From the NCBI RefSeq assembly GCF_003206495.1, contig NZ_NKUF01000018.1:1-64000 (forward strand): a stretch of DNA of 64,000 nt, in the 5' to 3' direction. Below, piece after piece: positions 1 through 9,610 of this stretch. Positions within the stretch are counted from its first letter, which is position 1. Every line of letters begins with the position of its first letter. The DNA is from Gluconacetobacter entanii. GTDB taxonomy: Bacteria; Pseudomonadota; Alphaproteobacteria; Acetobacterales; Acetobacteraceae. The notes under the pieces were generated by a model. The model was not told the origin of the DNA and did not search any database. It worked only from the letters and a program-made list of their open reading frames with translations. The position numbers and the translations under genes were made by a program.

Positions 1-123
1 CCATAAGACTGCCTCGATGAAAAGACGGTTGTCCTGCCCGCTGCGCCCGCGATCTGTTTTCTTGCCAAGGCACAGCGGTTCCATTTTCGCCCATTGGGCA
101 TCTGTCAGTACGAAGCGATCCAT
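1..123 (-). CDS. IS5-family transposase, N-terminal 41 codons (runs off the window)
   Basis: The minus-strand frame starts at ATG 123 and is open to the window edge. It begins MDRFVLTDAQWAKMEPLCLG and continues into the SGQDNRLFIEAVLW stretch typical of OrfA of IS5-family elements of the IS1031 group, which are abundant in acetic acid bacteria. This region is the N-terminal helix-turn-helix domain (DUF4096-like) preceding the DDE catalytic domain, which is not in the window. Whether the gene is intact cannot be judged. It is the only clear transposase in the window. Confidence 0.8.
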   Translation of the reverse strand, partial: MDRFVLTDAQWAKMEPLCLGKKTDRGRSGQDNRLFIEAVLW

Positions 124-179
124 ACGGATTTTGAATCACATTTGGTGACTTTGAAAAAGTACAATTCCCAACAGACCCC
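1..179 (-). mobile_element. End of an IS5-family insertion sequence (IS1031/IS12528-like)
   Basis: The left edge carries the 5' end of an IS: the first 41 codons of a transposase on the minus strand, a short non-coding leader, and a terminus. Read on the minus strand the terminus begins GGGTCTGTTGGGAATTG at about position 178. The rest of the element lies outside the window, so the second inverted repeat and the target duplication cannot be checked. The outer end lies directly against a copy of the dispersed palindromic repeat. Confidence 0.75.
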
Positions 180-180
180 A

Positions 181-238
181 AAAAGCTTCAAGAGACGCCG
201 CCTTTTTGGGAAAAAGGCGGCACTCGAAAACTTTTATT
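181..238 (+). repeat. Dispersed palindromic repeat, copy A (right half)
   Basis: Begins AAAAAGCTTC, then a GCCGCC-TTTTTGGGAAAAA-GGCGGC hairpin, and ends with the right outer arm GAAAACTTTTAT. The left arm and first half-hairpin are missing and the IS terminus lies immediately to the left. It sits 18 bp beyond the purN stop codon and could act as its terminator. Confidence 0.8.
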
Positions 239-256
239 TGTTATCAACAGATTGTT

Positions 257-883
257 TCAGACACACAACAGCGCGTCCGCTGTAGCTTCGGGCCGTGTGT
301 CAGGCATCAGCACCCGGCGCAGCGCCGCCGGATACAGCAGGTGTTCCTGCGTCAGGATACGCGCGGCGAGGCTGTCGGGTGTATCACCATGCAGGACCGG
401 CACCGCCGCCTGCCCGATGATCGGGCCTTCGTCCATCACCTCCGTGACCAGATGCACGGTGCATCCATGCAGCCGCACCCCGGCCTGCAACGCGCGTTCA
501 TGCGTGTGCAGGCCCGGGAAGGAGGGCAGCAGGCTGGGATGGATATTGAGCATCCGCCCCGCCCATGCCTGCGTCAGGAACGGCGTCAGCAGGCGCATGT
601 ATCCGGCAAGGCAGACGACCTCCACCCCCGCATCGCGCAGGGTGGCGTCGATCACGCGTTCATGCGCCGCGCGGTCGCGGCCGAAGGTGCGATGGTCGAT
701 CGCCTTCGTCGCAAGTCCCGCCGCCCGCGCGGTTTCCAGTCCCGGCGCGTCGGGGTTGTTGCTGATGACGATGGCGATGCGCGCCGGGTAATCCGCCGCC
801 GCGCACGCCGCGATCAGCGCGCCCATGTTGCTGCCGCGCCCGCTGATGAGGATACCGATCGGGCGTTTCTTCGTGACCGTCAT
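257..883 (-). CDS. purN: Phosphoribosylglycinamide formyltransferase (GART), PurN
   Basis: Transfers the formyl group of 10-formyl-THF to GAR, the third step of de novo purine synthesis in the cytoplasm. The 208-residue length is normal for the family. The N-terminal GRGSNM phosphate-binding loop is at residues 15-20. The catalytic triad is recognisable as N113 and H115 in the NIHPSLLPSFPG segment and D151 in DEGPII, matching Asn106/His108/Asp144 of the E. coli enzyme. The start lies 2 nt after the purM stop, so purM-purN are co-transcribed on the minus strand. A copy of the palindromic repeat follows the stop codon. Confidence 0.95.
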   Translation of the reverse strand: MTVTKKRPIGILISGRGSNMGALIAACAAADYPARIAIVISNNPDAPGLETARAAGLATKAIDHRTFGRDRAAHERVIDATLRDAGVEVVCLAGYMRLLTPFLTQAWAGRMLNIHPSLLPSFPGLHTHERALQAGVRLHGCTVHLVTEVMDEGPIIGQAAVPVLHGDTPDSLAARILTQEHLLYPAALRRVLMPDTRPEATADALLCV

Positions 884-885
884 CC

Positions 886-2004
886 TCAGGCGCCCGCACC
901 CGCCACACCGAAATCGGGCGACACCTTCATCTCCAGCGACGCCGGCGCGTCCGCGCTGTCGGCGGCCTCGATCCGGCCGATGACATGGGCGGCTTCCCCG
1001 GCATCGTGAAGGCGCTTCATCACGGTTTCGGGGTCACGGGTGACCAGCACCATGCCAAGGCCGCAGTTGAAGACGCGCAGCATTTCCTCCGTCGTGACCT
1101 GCCCGGTCTTCGCCAGCCAGTTGAACACGGGCGGGACGGGCCATGCGGCGTCGATCACGGCGCGCATGCCACGCGGCAGGACGCGCGGCAGGTTGCCCGG
1201 CAGGCCGCCGCCGGTGATGTGCGCCGCCGCCTGCAGCAGGCCCGCATGATGCAGGTTCAGCATCTGGTGGACATACAGCTTCGTCGGGGTCATCAGCGCC
1301 TGCGCCAGCGTCTGCCCCCCGGCAAAGGGGCACGGCGCGTCCCATGCCAGGCCGGAGCGCTTGACGATGGCGCGCACCAGCGAGAAGCCGTTGGAATGCA
1401 CGCCCGCCGACGGCAGGCCGATCAGCGTGTCACCGGGGCGGATGTCGCGCGGCAGCAGGGCGGTGCGTTCAGCCGCCCCGACCGAGAACCCGGCAAGGTC
1501 ATAATGGCCCGCGGCATACATGCCCGGCATTTCCGCCGTCTCCCCCCCCACGAGGGCACAGCCGGAACCGGAGCAGCCAGCGGCGATCCCGCGCACGACC
1601 TTGGCCGCGTCGTCCACCGACAGGTGGCCCGTTGCGAAATAATCAAGGAAGAAGAGCGGCGTCGCCCCCTGTACCACAAGGTCGTTCACGCACATCGCCA
1701 CAAGGTCGATGCCCACCGTTTCATGCAGGCCGCTTTCGATCGCGATCATCAGCTTCGTGCCCACGCCATCGGTGCACGACACCAGCACCGGGTCGGTGAA
1801 GCCTGCCGCCTTCAGGTCGAACAGGGCGCCAAAGCCGCCAAGTCCCCCCATCGTGCCGGGACGGTCGGTTGCGCGCGCTGCGGGCTTGATCACCTCCACC
1901 AGCGCGTCGCCCGCGGCGATGTCCACGCCCGCGTCGCGATAGGTTGCGCCCGCGGTCGCGTCCGTGGCGTCGGTGGACAGGGGGGTGGAAGGGGTGGAGG
2001 TCAT
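886..2004 (-). CDS. purM: Phosphoribosylformylglycinamidine cyclo-ligase (AIR synthetase), PurM
   Basis: Converts FGAM to AIR with ATP, the fifth purine step. The 372-residue protein shows the AIRS N-terminal ATP-binding signature SCTDGVGTK (about 76-84), [11 protein letters not shown] in the middle and [12 protein letters not shown] in the C-terminal domain. The start is the ATG giving MTSTPSTP. An in-frame TTG two codons upstream is possible but less likely. The first 20 residues are a low-complexity Thr/Ala/Asp lead that precedes the conserved TYRDAGVDI. It is the first gene of purM-purN and is divergent from hdaA, with about 170 bp between the start codons. Confidence 0.95.
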   Translation of the reverse strand: MTSTPSTPLSTDATDATAGATYRDAGVDIAAGDALVEVIKPAARATDRPGTMGGLGGFGALFDLKAAGFTDPVLVSCTDGVGTKLMIAIESGLHETVGIDLVAMCVNDLVVQGATPLFFLDYFATGHLSVDDAAKVVRGIAAGCSGSGCALVGGETAEMPGMYAAGHYDLAGFSVGAAERTALLPRDIRPGDTLIGLPSAGVHSNGFSLVRAIVKRSGLAWDAPCPFAGGQTLAQALMTPTKLYVHQMLNLHHAGLLQAAAHITGGGLPGNLPRVLPRGMRAVIDAAWPVPPVFNWLAKTGQVTTEEMLRVFNCGLGMVLVTRDPETVMKRLHDAGEAAHVIGRIEAADSADAPASLEMKVSPDFGVAGAGA

Positions 2005-2092
2005 GCGCAAGGGCCTTCATCGTCAAACTATCGCTTCCCCGGACTCCCGCACGCAGGCTATGGAGGACGCGATGGATGCGACAGCATTGGGG

Positions 2093-2123
2093 TCAATACG
2101 GTCTTCGCGCTTCTTTACGTCAA
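2093..2123 (-). promoter_or_regulatory. Candidate purM promoter
   Basis: On the minus strand, TTGACG (2118-2123) is followed by CGTATT at a 17-bp spacing or TATTGA at 19 bp (2093-2100). This is a good -35 with a moderate -10, about 90 bp upstream of the purM start. Prediction from consensus only. Confidence 0.4.
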
Positions 2124-2177
2124 GCCGGGGCCGCGCTCCAAGCGGTGGTTGGGTGCACGGGGCTGAAAACGGAGAAA

Positions 2178-2951
2178 ATGCCGATCCGCGACACGATCGG
2201 GCAGCTTGTGTTGCCCTTTGCGCACATGCCACGCTTCACGCGCGCGGATTTCGTGGCCGCGCCGTCCAACGCGGTCGCGCGCGCATGGCTTCTTGGCCGC
2301 ACGGCATGGCCCGACCGGCGGCTTGCCCTGTGGGGCGCGCGCGGATGTGGCAAGACGCACCTGCTGGAAATATGGGCGGCCGAGCATGATGCCGTACTGC
2401 TGTCGGGGCCGGACCTGACGCGCGCGGATGTCGCGCGCATCTTTGGCGCGGGACGCGGGTCGGGCATCGTGGCCATTGCGGTGGACGATGCCGAACGCTG
2501 CGGGGATGAACGCGCGGTGCTGCACCTGCTCAACGGCGCGCGCGAACATGGCATGGCCCTTGCCCTGAGTGGCCGCCGACCGCCCGCGCACTGGCCCGTC
2601 ACATTGCCCGACCTTGGCAGCAGGCTGCGCGCGACCATGGCGGTGGAGGTGCGACAGCCCGAGGACATGCTGCTGCGTATCGTGCTGCTGCGCCTGCTGG
2701 CCGAACGCCAGATCGTCGTGGCCCCCGCCGTCGTGGACTGGCTGCTGCCGCGCCTGCCGCGCACGGCCGCGACCATGCTGGAGGTGGCGCGGCGGCTGGA
2801 CCATGTGGCCCTTGCCACCGGGCGGGCGGTGACGCGCGCGATGGCGATCGCTGAACTGGGCGACCTGCTGGCGCATGACCCGGCCATGGCGGACATGGGG
2901 ATGGACAGCGACCCGGATGCCGACGCCATCATGGTGGACGGGGCGGAATAG
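2178..2951 (+). CDS. hdaA: DnaA-related replication inactivator HdaA
   Basis: A 257-residue AAA+ protein of the Hda/HdaA family, which with the sliding clamp stimulates hydrolysis of DnaA-bound ATP after initiation. The N-terminal QLVLPF (9-14) matches the clamp-binding motif of Hda proteins. Walker A is GARGCGKT (53-60), followed by a [11 protein letters not shown] Walker B region and a C-terminal lid domain. It has no DnaA domain IV DNA-binding region, which separates it from DnaA. The chosen ATG has a close ACGGAG ribosome-binding site and starts exactly at the conserved N-terminus; the upstream open frame is not conserved-looking. Gene order hdaA-ppk is common in alphaproteobacteria. Confidence 0.88.
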   Translation: MPIRDTIGQLVLPFAHMPRFTRADFVAAPSNAVARAWLLGRTAWPDRRLALWGARGCGKTHLLEIWAAEHDAVLLSGPDLTRADVARIFGAGRGSGIVAIAVDDAERCGDERAVLHLLNGAREHGMALALSGRRPPAHWPVTLPDLGSRLRATMAVEVRQPEDMLLRIVLLRLLAERQIVVAPAVVDWLLPRLPRTAATMLEVARRLDHVALATGRAVTRAMAIAELGDLLAHDPAMADMGMDSDPDADAIMVDGAE

Positions 2952-3061
2952 GCGCGCCCCCTCTGGTCAAGGTTCGGGCTGCTGGCCTAGTGTGGGTGGA
3001 CCTGTCCTTCCGGCCATGCCCGTCCCCCGCACGCAGGCCCCCAATCGGGAGATCGAGTTCC

Positions 3062-5368
3062 TTGTCCAGACCTCCGCGCAAGTCAGCCTCCACCACCCCG
3101 GCGGCCGGGGATGGCAAAGACGCGCCGCGCCGTCCCGTGCGCCGGGCCCCGCGCGCCCGCACGCGCAAGGAGCCGCCCTCGCAGGCGCTGGTGGTGCATG
3201 AACAGGTTGCGGAAGCGCCATGCCCCGGCATGAATTCGCCCGAACGCTTCATCAACCGTGAACTGTCATGGCTGGACTTCAACCAGCGCGTGGTGGACGA
3301 GGCGGACAACCCGCGCAACCCGCTGCTGGAACGGGTGCGGTTCCTGTCCATCAGCGCCAGCAACCTTGACGAATTCTACTCCGTGCGTGTCGCGGGCCTT
3401 GTCGGACAGGTGCGCGAGGGGCTGATCGCGCCGTCGCCCGATGGCCTGACCCCGGCGCAGCAGCTTGTCGCGGTGCGCGAGCGTACCGCCCGCCTCCTGC
3501 ATGAGCAGCAGCGCATCTGGCGCGACCTGCTGCATGAACTCTCCGGCGCGGGCATCGTGCTGTGTGACGAGGAGCAACTGGACACGGCGGAGCGCGAATG
3601 GCTCGACACCTGCTTCATGGAGCGGGTCTTCCCCGTGCTGACGCCGCTTGCGATCGACCCGGCCCATCCGCTGCCGTTCATTCCCAACATGGGAATCGCG
3701 CAGGCGCTGCGCCTGATGAACGCGCGCACCGGGCAGTTCGTGATGGAGGCGCTGATCCTGCTGCCCTCGCGCATCGAACGCTTCATCCGCATGCCCGATT
3801 CCCTGTCGCCGCCGGGACAGACGCGCTTCATCCTGCTCGAACGCCTGATCGTGATGTGCATCGGCCGCCTGTTCCCCGGCCTTGTCGCGGGCGAATGGGG
3901 CGTGATGCGCGTCGTGCGCGACACCGACGTGGAGTTCGAGGACGAGGCCGAGGACCTGGTCCGCTCGTATGAAAGCGCGCTGAAACGCCGGCGTCGCGGT
4001 GTGGTCATCCACCTCGATATCGAGGCGCGTATGCCCGAGGACCTTGCCCGGTCGATGGCGGCGTCCCTTGATGCCCCCCCGGACGAGGTGCTGGTGCAGT
4101 CGGGGCTGATCGGTGTCGTCGATCTCAAGCAGATGATCGTCGATGACCGGCCCGACCTCCTGTTCCCGCCCTATACGCCGCGTTTCCCCGAACGGATCAT
4201 TGATTGCGGAGGCGACTGCTTTGCCGCGATCCGCGCGCGCGACATGATCGTGCACCACCCGTTCGAGAGTTTCGACGTGGTGGTGCAGTTCCTGCGGCAG
4301 GCGGCGCTGGACCCGGCGGTGGTGGCGATCAAGCAGACGCTGTACCGCACGTCGCGCGACAGCCCGATCGTCAAGGCCCTGATCGAGGCGGCGGAGGCGG
4401 GCAAGTCCGTCACCGCGATGGTCGAACTGCGCGCGCGTTTCGACGAGGAGGCGAACATCCGCCTTGCCCGCGCGCTGGAGGCGGCGGGCGTGCAGGTCGT
4501 GTTCGGCTTCTCCGACCTCAAGACCCATGCGAAGCTCAGCCTCGTCGTCCGGCGCGAGGGCGGGACGCTGCGCTCCTACGCGCATTTCGGGACCGGCAAT
4601 TACCACCCGATCACGGCGCGCATCTATACCGACCTGTCGTTCTTTACCTGCGACCCGGAACTGGTGCGCGACTCGGCGCGGCTGTTCAATTACATGACCG
4701 GTTACGCCATGCCCGCGCGGATGGAGGCGATCGCCTTTTCCCCCGTGACCATCCGCTCCACCCTCAATGAACTGATCGATGCGGAAATCGAACATGTGAA
4801 GGCCGGGCGGCCGGGGCGCATCTGGCTCAAGATGAACTCCCTTGTCGATCCGGGGCTGATCGACCGGCTTTATGCCGCGTCATGCGCGGGGGTGCATATC
4901 ATGGCGGTGGTGCGCGGCATCTGCTGCCTGCGTCCGGGTGTGCCGGGCCTTTCGGAAAACATCCGGGTGAAGTCGATCGTGGGCCGCTTCCTCGAACATG
5001 CGCGCATCTATGCCTTTGGCAACGGGCATCGCCTGCCGTCGCGCAAGGCGAAACTCTACATCTCCTCGGCCGACTGGATGGTGCGCAACATGGACTGGCG
5101 GGTGGAAAGCATGGTGCCCATGCGCGACCCGGCGGTGCATGACCGTGTGCTGAACCAGATCATGATGGCGGACCTGAAGGACAACCTCCAGTCATGGATA
5201 TTGCAGCGAAATGGCGTATGGAGACGGCTGGAGCCGGGGCGTGCGCCATTTTCGGCCCACGAATATTTCATGGAACATCCCTCGGGTGGTGGACGTGCCC
5301 CCGGTGATGGCGGTATCCGCGTCAGCGCATCACAGCCGTGGCACACGGAGCAGAGTATTGAGGATTAA
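3062..5368 (+). CDS. ppk: Polyphosphate kinase 1
   Basis: Reversibly polymerises the gamma-phosphate of ATP into polyphosphate. The conserved family start [14 protein letters not shown] lies just after the ATG at 3230. Counting from that ATG, the two PLD-like catalytic histidines are H433 (KTHAKL) and H590 (LEHARIY), almost the positions of E. coli His435 and His592. The [15 protein letters not shown] segment is also typical. The start is uncertain: TTG 3062 has a GGGAG site about 10 nt upstream and gives 768 residues with an Arg/Pro-rich lead of 56 residues. ATG 3230 gives 712 residues, and GTG 2990 is also open. The neighbour ppx degrades the same polymer. Confidence 0.95.
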   Translation: MSRPPRKSASTTPAAGDGKDAPRRPVRRAPRARTRKEPPSQALVVHEQVAEAPCPGMNSPERFINRELSWLDFNQRVVDEADNPRNPLLERVRFLSISASNLDEFYSVRVAGLVGQVREGLIAPSPDGLTPAQQLVAVRERTARLLHEQQRIWRDLLHELSGAGIVLCDEEQLDTAEREWLDTCFMERVFPVLTPLAIDPAHPLPFIPNMGIAQALRLMNARTGQFVMEALILLPSRIERFIRMPDSLSPPGQTRFILLERLIVMCIGRLFPGLVAGEWGVMRVVRDTDVEFEDEAEDLVRSYESALKRRRRGVVIHLDIEARMPEDLARSMAASLDAPPDEVLVQSGLIGVVDLKQMIVDDRPDLLFPPYTPRFPERIIDCGGDCFAAIRARDMIVHHPFESFDVVVQFLRQAALDPAVVAIKQTLYRTSRDSPIVKALIEAAEAGKSVTAMVELRARFDEEANIRLARALEAAGVQVVFGFSDLKTHAKLSLVVRREGGTLRSYAHFGTGNYHPITARIYTDLSFFTCDPELVRDSARLFNYMTGYAMPARMEAIAFSPVTIRSTLNELIDAEIEHVKAGRPGRIWLKMNSLVDPGLIDRLYAASCAGVHIMAVVRGICCLRPGVPGLSENIRVKSIVGRFLEHARIYAFGNGHRLPSRKAKLYISSADWMVRNMDWRVESMVPMRDPAVHDRVLNQIMMADLKDNLQSWILQRNGVWRRLEPGRAPFSAHEYFMEHPSGGGRAPGDGGIRVSASQPWHTEQSIED

Positions 5369-5448
5369 ACCAAGGACAGCAGCGTCATGGCCGGCATGAA
5401 AGACATCCCTGGCGCACCGGCCCCCGCCACCATGGCCGGACCCCGGGC

Positions 5449-6936
5449 ATGAGCGGCGCATCGGGGCAGGACCGTTCCGCCGTCATCGACCTGGGTTCCA
5501 ATTCCGTGCGCCTGGTGGTGTTTGACGGGATTTCGCGCAACCCGGTGCCGATCTTCAACGAAAAGGTGGTCCTGCGCCTTGGCCGTGGCCTCAACGCGAC
5601 GGGCCGCCTGAACGAGGAGGCGGTGCCGATGGCCATGGAGGTCATGGCCCGTTTCAACGCGATCGCGCGCGGCATGGATGCAAGCCCGTTCGAGGTGCTT
5701 GCCACGGCGGCGGTGCGTGATGCCACCAACGGGCCGGAATTCGTGGCCGGCCTGCGCGCGCGCCTGCCCGGCGTGCCGATCCACATCCTGTCGGGGGAGC
5801 AGGAGGCCGATTATTCCGCCACCGGCGTGCTGTGCGGGATTCCCGATGCCGACGGGCTTGTGGCCGATATCGGTGGCGGTTCGCTGGAACTGATCCGGCT
5901 GGTGGGGGGGCAGAAACTCAATGCCTGCACGCTGCCGCTTGGGGTCATCCGCCTCAATGACCGCGCGCAGGGCGACCTTGCGCAGGCGCGACAGGTCGTG
6001 GACACCGACCTGTCGCAGATCGGATGGCTGGATGATGTGCGGGGACGGTCGCTGTATCTGGTGGGCGGCGGGTTCCGCGCGCTGGCGCGCCTGCAGATCG
6101 CGCGCACGTCCTATCCGCTCAATATCGTCCACCTGTATGAACTTGGCGCGGAAGCCGCGCGGGAGATGGCGGACTGGATCATCGGTTCGTCGCGTCGGAC
6201 GCTTGAACGCCTGCCGGGGGTGCCGCGCAAGCGGCTGGAGGATGCGCCCTTTGCCGCCACCGTGCTGCGTCGCCTGATCCGCCGGGTGCAGCCTGCGCGC
6301 CTGGTCTTCTGCGTCGATGGCCTGCGGGAGGGATGGTACATGCGCAAGGTCGCGGCCGCCGTGGCCGACATGGACCCGCAGGAGGCCGTGGCGCGGGAGA
6401 TGTGTGGCCGCCTGGGCCGCAGCATGACGCTGCCGCTGCGCCTTGCGACATGGACCGCGCCGCTTTTCCCCGGGGAAGGCGATGTGGCCCGTCGCCTGCG
6501 CCATGCCGCGTGCTGGATGTCGGATGTCGGGTCGTATGACCATCCCGAATACCGGGCGGAGCAGACCTACCTGCGGATCCTGCGCATGCAGGGGGTGGGA
6601 TTTTCGCACGAGGCGCGCGCCTTCCTCGCCCTGACGCTGGCGGTGCGCTATGGCGTGGACATGGCGACGTCATGCCTTGAACCGTCGCGCCTGCTGCTGG
6701 ACGAGACGCAGTTCGCACGCGCACTGGTGCTGGGGCAGGCATTGCGCCTGGCCTACAGCGTCAGTGGCGGGACCGATGCGCTGCTGCGCGGGACGGAACT
6801 TGTGTTCGATGGGGACAGGCTGGTCCTGCGCTTTGCGTCGGGGCGGGCCGTGATTCAGGGCGAAAGCGTGCGGCGCAGGCTGGATCGGCTGGGCAGCAGC
6901 CTGTCGGTCGCCACCGGGATTGAGGAATGCGCCTGA
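5449..6936 (+). CDS. ppx: Exopolyphosphatase (Ppx/GppA family)
   Basis: Hydrolyses terminal phosphate from polyphosphate and, in some members, pppGpp. The 495-residue protein has the ASKHA fold: phosphate-1 motif VIDLGSNSVRLVVF (13-26), the catalytic region SGEQEA (115-120) and the phosphate-2 motif DIGGGSLE (140-147). A C-terminal HD-like helical region follows from about residue 310. It lies 80 bp after ppk in the same direction, the usual pairing of polyphosphate synthesis and breakdown, though the gap leaves room for a separate promoter. Confidence 0.92.
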   Translation: MSGASGQDRSAVIDLGSNSVRLVVFDGISRNPVPIFNEKVVLRLGRGLNATGRLNEEAVPMAMEVMARFNAIARGMDASPFEVLATAAVRDATNGPEFVAGLRARLPGVPIHILSGEQEADYSATGVLCGIPDADGLVADIGGGSLELIRLVGGQKLNACTLPLGVIRLNDRAQGDLAQARQVVDTDLSQIGWLDDVRGRSLYLVGGGFRALARLQIARTSYPLNIVHLYELGAEAAREMADWIIGSSRRTLERLPGVPRKRLEDAPFAATVLRRLIRRVQPARLVFCVDGLREGWYMRKVAAAVADMDPQEAVAREMCGRLGRSMTLPLRLATWTAPLFPGEGDVARRLRHAACWMSDVGSYDHPEYRAEQTYLRILRMQGVGFSHEARAFLALTLAVRYGVDMATSCLEPSRLLLDETQFARALVLGQALRLAYSVSGGTDALLRGTELVFDGDRLVLRFASGRAVIQGESVRRRLDRLGSSLSVATGIEECA

Positions 6937-6964
6937 TTCCGGGACCGTACCGGAGGCAAACATT

Positions 6965-7022
6965 AAAAAGCTTCGAAGGACGCCGCCTTTTTGAAAAAAA
7001 ACCGGCACCCGGAAACTTTTAT
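6965..7022 (+). repeat. Dispersed palindromic repeat, copy B (right half)
   Basis: AAAAAGCTTCGAAGGACGCC is followed by an imperfect second hairpin and the right arm CCGGAAACTTTTAT. It begins at the same internal point as copy A although no IS is present. It lies 28 bp beyond the ppx stop and ends 32 bp before the next start codon. Confidence 0.8.
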
Positions 7023-7054
7023 TGGTTTATCAATCACTTATCCATGTCGGGGGT

Positions 7055-8374
7055 ATGATGCTGCTGGTGCGTGGCGGGACGGTGGTCACGGCGGAGGCTT
7101 CGTTCAGGATCGACGTCCTGTGTGGCGACGATGGCGAAATCGCCGCCATCGGCCCGTCGCTGGAGATCCCGGCTGGCTGTGACGTGCTGGATGCGGGCGA
7201 CCTACTGGTGATGCCCGGCGTGGTGGACCCGCATACCCGCATCGGCGCGGATGCACATCGCATGGGCAGTGTGGGAGCGGCATTGCTGGCGGCGGGAACG
7301 ACCACCGTGATCGACTGCGTCGCCGCGCCACGCGGGCAGGGCCTGCGGGCGGCATGGCGGGACTGGCGGCAGGCCGCGCGCGGGGCAGGGGTCGATGTGT
7401 CCGCCCACATGGTGATCGGACACTGGGACGCGGATGTCGCGCGTGGCATGGCGGAGGTGACGCAGGCGTGCGGCGTGAACTCCTTTCGCCTGTCCTGCGG
7501 TGGGGCGATGGACGATACGCAGGTCATGGGCGTGATCGACCATGCGCTGGAACTGGGCGCGTTATGTGCGTTCGACGGCCATGGGGGGCAGGTCGCGGCC
7601 TACCTGCGCGCGGGCCTGCACCGCGCCGGGATCGAGGGGGCGGAGGCGCAGGCCCTGTCCTGTGCCCCCCCGATCGAGGGAAGCGGCATTGCGCGTGCCA
7701 TCATGATGGCGGGCGTGCTGGGTGCGCCGGTCCATGTCGGGCCGGTCTCCACGCGCGACGCGGTGGACGCCATCGCCGCCGCGCGCCTGCGCGGGCAGCG
7801 CGTCAGTGCGGAGGTCCTGCCCCGGCATCTCGTGCTGGAGGGGGACGATGTGGACACATTGCCCTGCGATGACGGCCTGCCGCCGCTGCGCGATGGTGCG
7901 CAGCATGCGCCATTGTGGGGCGCGCTGGCGGCGGGCGTGCTGGGCATGAGTGCCAGCGGCGCGGGTGGGGATGGGACGGACGCCATGCCCGACCTTGCGG
8001 GGCGCATGGGGCTGTTGTGGCATCATGGGGTGTGTGCCGGTCGCCTGTCGGCGGAGGAATTCGTGGCCGTCACGTCGGCCAATGCGGCGCGCGCATTCAA
8101 CATCCATCCCCGCAAGGGCGCGATCATGGTGGGGGCGGATGCCGACCTCCTGCTGTGGGATCCGCAGGCACCGGCGCGGGCGCTGTCCCCATGCCCGGGC
8201 GCGCCCATCGTGTCCGGCGCGGTCCGGCATGTGGTGCGTGGCGGTGCCGTGGCGTGGTCCGTGACACATCCATGCGTGGCGCGTGGGGGGCAGCATGTTG
8301 ACCGGCCCTGTTTCGGGCGGGACCTTGCCGCGCGCATCCGGCGCAGGGCGCACCTTGCGATGCAGGGGGGATAG
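7055..8374 (+). CDS. Dihydropyrimidinase/allantoinase-like protein lacking the metal-binding residues
   Basis: A 439-residue cyclic-amidohydrolase-fold protein. The overall frame is conserved: VVDPH after the first beta strands, and a C-terminal NAARAFNIHPRKGAIMVGAD-type segment. The catalytic residues of the D-hydantoinase/allantoinase family are replaced. The HxH motif is H60-T61-R62, the carboxylated lysine position is R145 (VNSFRLS), the HAENGD-type motif is CAFDGHGGQ, the HVS-type histidine aligns with P230, and no TDH motif is seen. It is probably a pseudoenzyme or has a new role. The start is placed at one of two adjacent ATGs after a GGGGG tract. It precedes the urate-degradation operon, which suggests a related function. 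Confidence 0.75.
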   Translation: MMLLVRGGTVVTAEASFRIDVLCGDDGEIAAIGPSLEIPAGCDVLDAGDLLVMPGVVDPHTRIGADAHRMGSVGAALLAAGTTTVIDCVAAPRGQGLRAAWRDWRQAARGAGVDVSAHMVIGHWDADVARGMAEVTQACGVNSFRLSCGGAMDDTQVMGVIDHALELGALCAFDGHGGQVAAYLRAGLHRAGIEGAEAQALSCAPPIEGSGIARAIMMAGVLGAPVHVGPVSTRDAVDAIAAARLRGQRVSAEVLPRHLVLEGDDVDTLPCDDGLPPLRDGAQHAPLWGALAAGVLGMSASGAGGDGTDAMPDLAGRMGLLWHHGVCAGRLSAEEFVAVTSANAARAFNIHPRKGAIMVGADADLLLWDPQAPARALSPCPGAPIVSGAVRHVVRGGAVAWSVTHPCVARGGQHVDRPCFGRDLAARIRRRAHLAMQGG

Positions 8375-8613
8375 CACGGATCGTCTTTTGCCGGTGCACT
8401 CTCTGGCGGTGTCGCGGGAATGAAGTATCATCGCGGGGCATGTTCCGTACCGCCGTGTCCCCATGGGGGCGCGGCGGTGCCGGATGCGATGGATGCTGGG
8501 GTGGACCTTGATGGGAGATGGCGTGCGATGCGCGATGGTGGAACGATGGCGTCACGCCGCCATGGTGGTTGCGGGCATGGTGAGTCCGCCCGTCGCGCCG
8601 CAGGGGTGGCATC

Positions 8614-9570
8614 ATGAGTGAACCCGTCCTGCGCACCCCGCGCATGATGCGCCTGCACGCGCGGGGGATTTCCTATTTCAACGCCGTGCGCGAATGCCGC
8701 TCCATCCGCGAGGCCGCGCGCCGCCTGAACGTCACGCCCTCCGCCCTGACCCGGCAGCTTGCGCAGATGGAGGCGGAGGTTGGCGCGCCGCTGTTCGACC
8801 GCCTGCCCGAAGGCATGGTCCTGACGGAGGTGGGGCGCATCATGGCGCGGCATATCGTGACCGTCATGCAGGACGCCGCCCGCACGGAGGAGCAGATCAA
8901 CGCCCTGTCCGGCCGTCAGGACGGGCGGTTGCGGATCATGGCGGTGGAGGGCGTGACCGGGCAGCTCCTGCCGCCGCTGCTTGAACGGATCACGCGGATG
9001 TATCCGGCCGTGGACCTGAATGTGGAAATCGGCTCGCCCAAGAACATCGTCTCCGCCCTGCAGGATGGCAGCGTGGACCTTGGCATCGCGTTTTCACTGG
9101 CGCTGTATCCCGACCTGCGCCGTGTCGCGGTGGCGCATTTCCCGGTCGGCGCGGTGGTGCGGCCCGACCATCCCGTCGCCCACCTGCGCACAGTCACGAT
9201 CGAGGAATGTGTCCGCCATCGCCTGATCCTGCCGACGCGCACCCTGTCGCTGTACCGTGTCATGGAACCGATGCTGCGCCCGTGGCACGAACACCTGCAT
9301 GTCGTGCTGCATACGGGGTCCATCGAACTGACCAACCGCATGGTCGCCGCCGGCAGCGGCCTTGCGTTCCAGTCGCCCCTGGCGGTGGAGATGCAGGCCG
9401 GGCATGAACGCCTGTGCCATGTGCCGCTGCGCGATACGCGCGCGGTGACGGACCTTGGGGTTTATGTGCGGGAATCGCGCTGGCTGCCGCCATTGCTGGA
9501 AACGGTGATCGAGGAACTGCGCCAGGAACTGCGCCGCATTCAGGGCGTGGGGGACGAACAGGTCCTGTAA
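8614..9570 (+). CDS. LysR-family transcriptional regulator
   Basis: A 318-residue LysR-type protein. The winged helix-turn-helix occupies about residues 15-75 (SIREAARRLNVTPSALTRQL, then GAPLFDRLPEGMVLTEVG). A periplasmic-binding-protein-like effector domain follows from about 100 (RLRIMAVEGVTGQLLPPLLE). It sits directly before the urate-degradation operon and reads in the same direction, so it is the obvious candidate regulator of that operon; the ligand may be urate or a ureide. This is inference from position. Confidence 0.85.
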   Translation: MSEPVLRTPRMMRLHARGISYFNAVRECRSIREAARRLNVTPSALTRQLAQMEAEVGAPLFDRLPEGMVLTEVGRIMARHIVTVMQDAARTEEQINALSGRQDGRLRIMAVEGVTGQLLPPLLERITRMYPAVDLNVEIGSPKNIVSALQDGSVDLGIAFSLALYPDLRRVAVAHFPVGAVVRPDHPVAHLRTVTIEECVRHRLILPTRTLSLYRVMEPMLRPWHEHLHVVLHTGSIELTNRMVAAGSGLAFQSPLAVEMQAGHERLCHVPLRDTRAVTDLGVYVRESRWLPPLLETVIEELRQELRRIQGVGDEQVL

Positions 9571-9590
9571 GCACCTGTCCGGGCCTGCTG

Positions 9591-9610
9591 TTCTGTTTTC
9601 GGAAACAGAA
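9591..9610. promoter_or_regulatory. Perfect inverted repeat between lysR and the urate operon
   Basis: TTCTGTTT-TCGG-AAACAGAA is an 8-bp perfect inverted repeat with a 4-bp centre, 20 bp after the lysR stop and 150 bp before the operon. A second AAACAGA occurs at about 9635. It could be a weak terminator of lysR (no T-run follows) or a LysR-type operator. Confidence 0.45.

Noticed and set aside
1944-2177. Upstream extension of hdaA
   Set aside because: The 78 extra codons are Trp/Arg-rich, overlap the purM 5' end and promoter, and precede the conserved clamp-binding N-terminus with its own ribosome-binding site.
3266-4795. Long minus-strand open frame opposite ppk (509 codons)
   Set aside because: High-GC antisense shadow: it is Arg/His/Gln/Asp-rich, lacks any recognisable motif, and the plus strand carries an unambiguous Ppk1.
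8375-8613. Possible small gene between the amidohydrolase-like gene and lysR
   Set aside because: Several short open frames exist, but none has a good ribosome-binding site or protein-like composition. Treated as intergenic.
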